Shown piece after piece: positions 6,638-8,031 of a stretch of DNA of 8,031 nt (the first letter of the stretch is position 1; every line of letters starts with the position of its first letter). The translations under genes were made by a program, and so were the position numbers. The notes under the pieces were generated by a model. That model was not told the DNA's origin, made no database searches, and saw only the letters and a list, made by a program, of their open reading frames with translations. The stretch is from DATKHR01 sp035510155 (GTDB taxonomy: Bacteria; Acidobacteriota; Vicinamibacteria; Vicinamibacterales; CAVVIG01). The stretch spans positions 1 to 8,031 of the forward strand of contig DATKHR010000392.1 of assembly GCA_035510155.1 (NCBI GenBank). Direction: 5' to 3'.

Positions 6638-6725
6638 CGGCCCTCTCTGGTTCTTCCCTTCCCGGCGGCGTTCCGCCGTTCTTCCCTTCTCGCCTTTCCT
6701 GCCGTTCCCGCCCGTCCTGCCCTTA
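6638..6725. repeat. Pyrimidine-rich degenerate simple-repeat tract (purine-rich on minus strand)
   Basis: The plus strand is almost entirely C and T, with CCCTTCCC, CTTTCCTGCCG and CCCGCCCGTCCTGCCC runs. GTTCTTCCCTT occurs twice, at 6650-6660 and 6678-6688, 28 bases apart, with degenerate 10-12-base units (CCTGCCGTTCC, CCGTCCTGCCC) after the second. Together with the hairpins before it, this fills the 225-base convergent gap. I see no gene in it: the minus-strand reading frame across it is low-complexity G/R/K. Confidence 0.5.
6663..6690 (+). terminator. Candidate intrinsic terminator of the VWA-OmpA operon
   Basis: CGGCGG (6663-6668), a CGTT loop and CCGCCG (6673-6678) make a tight all-GC stem followed directly by TTCTTCCCTTCT (6679-6690), eight of twelve bases T. 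It is oriented for plus-strand transcripts coming from the OmpA gene; read on the minus strand, no T-rich tail follows. The tail is interrupted by C, so efficiency is uncertain. Confidence 0.4.
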
Positions 6726-6729
6726 TGAG

Positions 6730-7725
6730 TTACGCTGCTGGTGCGGCGCACACGGCCGCATGCTCTGCGCACAACTGCGGGAAGATCTCCGCGTGGCCTC
6801 CGCGCCCGAAACACTCCTCCGGATAGCAGCACAGCGTGAGAAACGGAAGCCCGCGCGTGAGCTCGCTCCAAAGGTGTTCGAGTTGAAGAGCCGCTTCGCT
6901 ATTCCCGTCTCGCAGGAGCAGGGCGCTCATATCGCCGAAGATAGTCAGACGCGACGAGGCGCCGGCCGTGGCAACGCGCGATCGCTCGAGCGCGTCGATG
7001 AACTTGGCCACCTCCCCCGCGTCGGGCCGCCCGCTCCGCATGCACTGCGACAGCGCCTCCTCGGCGTCGAACACCAGCCACCTTCCCTGTCTTGCCGCGT
7101 CAGCGGCATCATAGCCGGCCGCCGCCAGCTGCTCCACAATGCCGGCACGCAGCGCTTTGCCGGCGACGATCGCAGCCAAGTCGCCTCGCTGAAGCGAGGC
7201 CCCCAGCCATCCGCCCACACCGGCCGGCGGCATGCCCTCGTCCGGGCGGAATTGCACGGCGTGCACGTCAGCCGACCTGCTGTTGGCCACCGTCGTGAGC
7301 GAAGTGAGCGACGGTAGGAACAGCCTCGCTGAAAGCGCGTGGTCGAGGGCGTTCATCAGGTCCGTGTGGATTCGGGTCTTCAGGACATAGCCATGCCCAC
7401 CCGCTTCGATCGTGGCCGCGACATACTCGTCGGCGTCGTGCATCGTGAGAAAGACAACTTTCGCGCCCGATCCCATGCGCCGCAGCTCCTCGGCCGCCCG
7501 GACGCCGTCGAGAATCGGCATCGTGATGTCCAGCAGAACGGCGTCCGGCTCGAGATGAAGCGCGGCGTCCACTGCCTGGCGCCCATCGGTCACTGCCGCG
7601 ACGACGTCGAAGTCGTCCACGAGCAGGCCGGCAACCGACTCCAGCACCCGCACGTGATCGTCGGCGACGATGACCCGGGGCCGACGCGCGCCGTGTGACT
7701 TCGTCCAAGTTGACGCGCGAGGCAT
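6730..7725 (-). CDS. Response-regulator receiver domain fused to a MEDS (DcmR-type sensory) domain
   Basis: From ATG 7725 this is a 331-residue cytosolic protein. Residues 17-131 are a NarL-type receiver: VIVADDH with acidic Asp22/Asp23, phosphoacceptor Asp66 in LLDITMP, Thr94 in FLTMHDADEYV, and Lys116 in GYVLKT. All phosphorylation residues are intact. Instead of the expected LuxR-type helix-turn-helix, residues 154-326 match the MEDS domain (methanogen/methylotroph DcmR sensory domain): VHAVQF at the start, a Rossmann-like middle with GRWLVFDAEEALS (214-226), then TIFGDMSALLLRDGN, LEHLWSEL and LPFLTLCCYP (261-302). MEDS ligands are poorly known; DcmR regulates dichloromethane use. No kinase or DNA-binding domain is present, so output is probably by protein contact. 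The tail is rich in cysteine (299, 300, 305, 319, 326). The frame is open upstream, but a longer start would run into the divergent ACT gene. The Shine-Dalgarno is weak. Confidence 0.85.
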   Translation of the reverse strand: MPRASTWTKSHGARRPRVIVADDHVRVLESVAGLLVDDFDVVAAVTDGRQAVDAALHLEPDAVLLDITMPILDGVRAAEELRRMGSGAKVVFLTMHDADEYVAATIEAGGHGYVLKTRIHTDLMNALDHALSARLFLPSLTSLTTVANSRSADVHAVQFRPDEGMPPAGVGGWLGASLQRGDLAAIVAGKALRAGIVEQLAAAGYDAADAARQGRWLVFDAEEALSQCMRSGRPDAGEVAKFIDALERSRVATAGASSRLTIFGDMSALLLRDGNSEAALQLEHLWSELTRGLPFLTLCCYPEECFGRGGHAEIFPQLCAEHAAVCAAPAA

Positions 7726-7771
7726 TCTCACGGGGCAGCATTCTACCCGACTTGGGTTACCCTTTCCCTCT
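7726..7771. promoter_or_regulatory. 46-bp divergent spacer between the receiver-MEDS and ACT genes
   Basis: Both genes must be controlled from this short stretch or from inside each other's coding sequence. It holds a small dyad, GGGT-T-ACCC (7754-7762), with a further ACCC at 7745-7748. A TAGAAT resembling a -10 box sits on the minus strand at 7744-7739, but I find no matching -35 on either strand. Neither gene has a strong Shine-Dalgarno. Confidence 0.3.
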
Positions 7772-8031
7772 ATGGCGATTCGAACTGAGCTCTCTCTGCG
7801 TCTCCCGAACAGCCCCGGCGCGCTTGCGGGTGTCTGCCGCCTTCTGTCCAATGAGCGCGTGAACATCGTGGCGATGGCGCTCGAATCCGGCGGTCAGCTC
7901 CGCCTGATCGTCGACAACCACGTCCATGGCGGTGCCGTCTTGCGTGACCATCATCACCAGGTCGCCGAGCGAGATGTGCTCATGACGGCGATTCCAAACG
8001 CACCCGGCGCATTGGCGCCGGCTCTGCAATT
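7772..8031 (+). CDS. Tandem ACT-domain protein, N-terminal part (3' end outside window)
   Basis: ATG 7772 opens a frame that runs without a stop to the window end, giving 86 residues. Residues 4-66 form one ACT domain: LSLRLPNSPGALAGVCRLLS (8-26) is the classic first strand, PGAL turn and helix, then NIVAMALE and the strand QLRLIVDNH (42-50). A second ACT unit starts at DVLMTAIPNAPGALAPAL (68-85). This two-ACT layout matches small stand-alone ACT proteins of about 130-145 residues, which bind amino acids as regulators. The ligand cannot be told. Upstream is CCCTTTCCCTCT with no Shine-Dalgarno, so initiation may be weak or leaderless. The His-rich DHHHQ (59-63) falls between the two domains. 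It is transcribed away from the receiver-MEDS gene. The opposite strand also holds an open frame, but the ACT motifs decide the strand. Confidence 0.85.
   Translation, partial: MAIRTELSLRLPNSPGALAGVCRLLSNERVNIVAMALESGGQLRLIVDNHVHGGAVLRDHHHQVAERDVLMTAIPNAPGALAPALQ

Noticed and set aside
6599..6871. A 90-residue minus-strand frame covering the end of the receiver-MEDS gene and the pyrimidine tract
   Set aside because: Half is an out-of-frame reading of the MEDS domain and half is a G/R/K low-complexity run produced by the repeat tract.
7726..7866. N-terminal extension of the receiver-MEDS gene up to 7866
   Set aside because: The frame is open, but the extra 47 residues are Arg-rich, lie opposite the ACT coding sequence and precede the normal receiver start by far too much.
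7757..8029. A 90-residue minus-strand frame at the right edge
   Set aside because: The plus strand of the same bases encodes two ACT domains with both PGAL turns; the minus-strand reading shows no motif.
1..8031. Mobile element, prophage, CRISPR or defence system
   Set aside because: I found no transposase, integrase, phage or nuclease motifs, no regularly spaced repeats, no tRNA-like fold and no target-site duplications at gene edges.

Overview
The window is GC-rich, densely coded DNA that most resembles an Acidobacteriota chromosome, probably a Vicinamibacteria-like soil lineage. The main clue is a secreted von Willebrand factor A protein of the type that is greatly expanded in Acidobacteria (VWFA-related Acidobacterial domain). 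An acidobacterial-style fibronectin-like fragment, a large GT-C-like membrane protein and frequent TTG/GTG starts fit the same picture. This placement rests on remembered family distribution, not on a search. I see no mobile element, CRISPR array, tRNA or rRNA; it reads as ordinary chromosome.

Layout. (1) Bases 1-314 (+) are the 3' end of a gene with a fibronectin-III-like fold. (2) Bases 430-4683 (-) are three closely packed genes, transcribed from right to left: an alanine-type PLP aminotransferase, an AI-2E/PerM-family permease and a large polytopic GT-C-like membrane protein. The gaps are 22 and 14 bp and all three appear to use non-ATG starts, so one transcript is likely. (3) Bases 4684-4874 are a divergent, relatively AT-rich intergenic region with a perfect 6+6 dyad and a plausible leftward promoter. 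(4) Bases 4875-6504 (+) are a two-gene envelope operon: the VWA protein and an OmpA-family lipoprotein whose Shine-Dalgarno overlaps the VWA stop codon. (5) Bases 6505-6729 are a convergent intergenic region with several hairpins and a pyrimidine-rich tract. (6) Bases 6730-7725 (-) are a response-regulator receiver domain fused to a MEDS (DcmR-type sensory) domain, with no DNA-binding domain. (7) Bases 7772-8031 (+) are the start of a tandem ACT-domain protein, cut by the window end and divergent from the regulator by 46 bp.

How the genes work together. The VWA protein and the OmpA lipoprotein are probably co-translated and act outside the cytoplasmic membrane, the second anchoring to outer membrane and peptidoglycan. 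The aminotransferase cluster pairs a cytosolic amino-acid enzyme with two integral membrane proteins; a shared pathway is not evident, although an efflux or exchange role for the permease is possible. The receiver-MEDS protein and the ACT protein share one small divergent control region and could be co-regulated. The most unusual item is the receiver-MEDS architecture; nothing here clearly amounts to a new multi-gene system.
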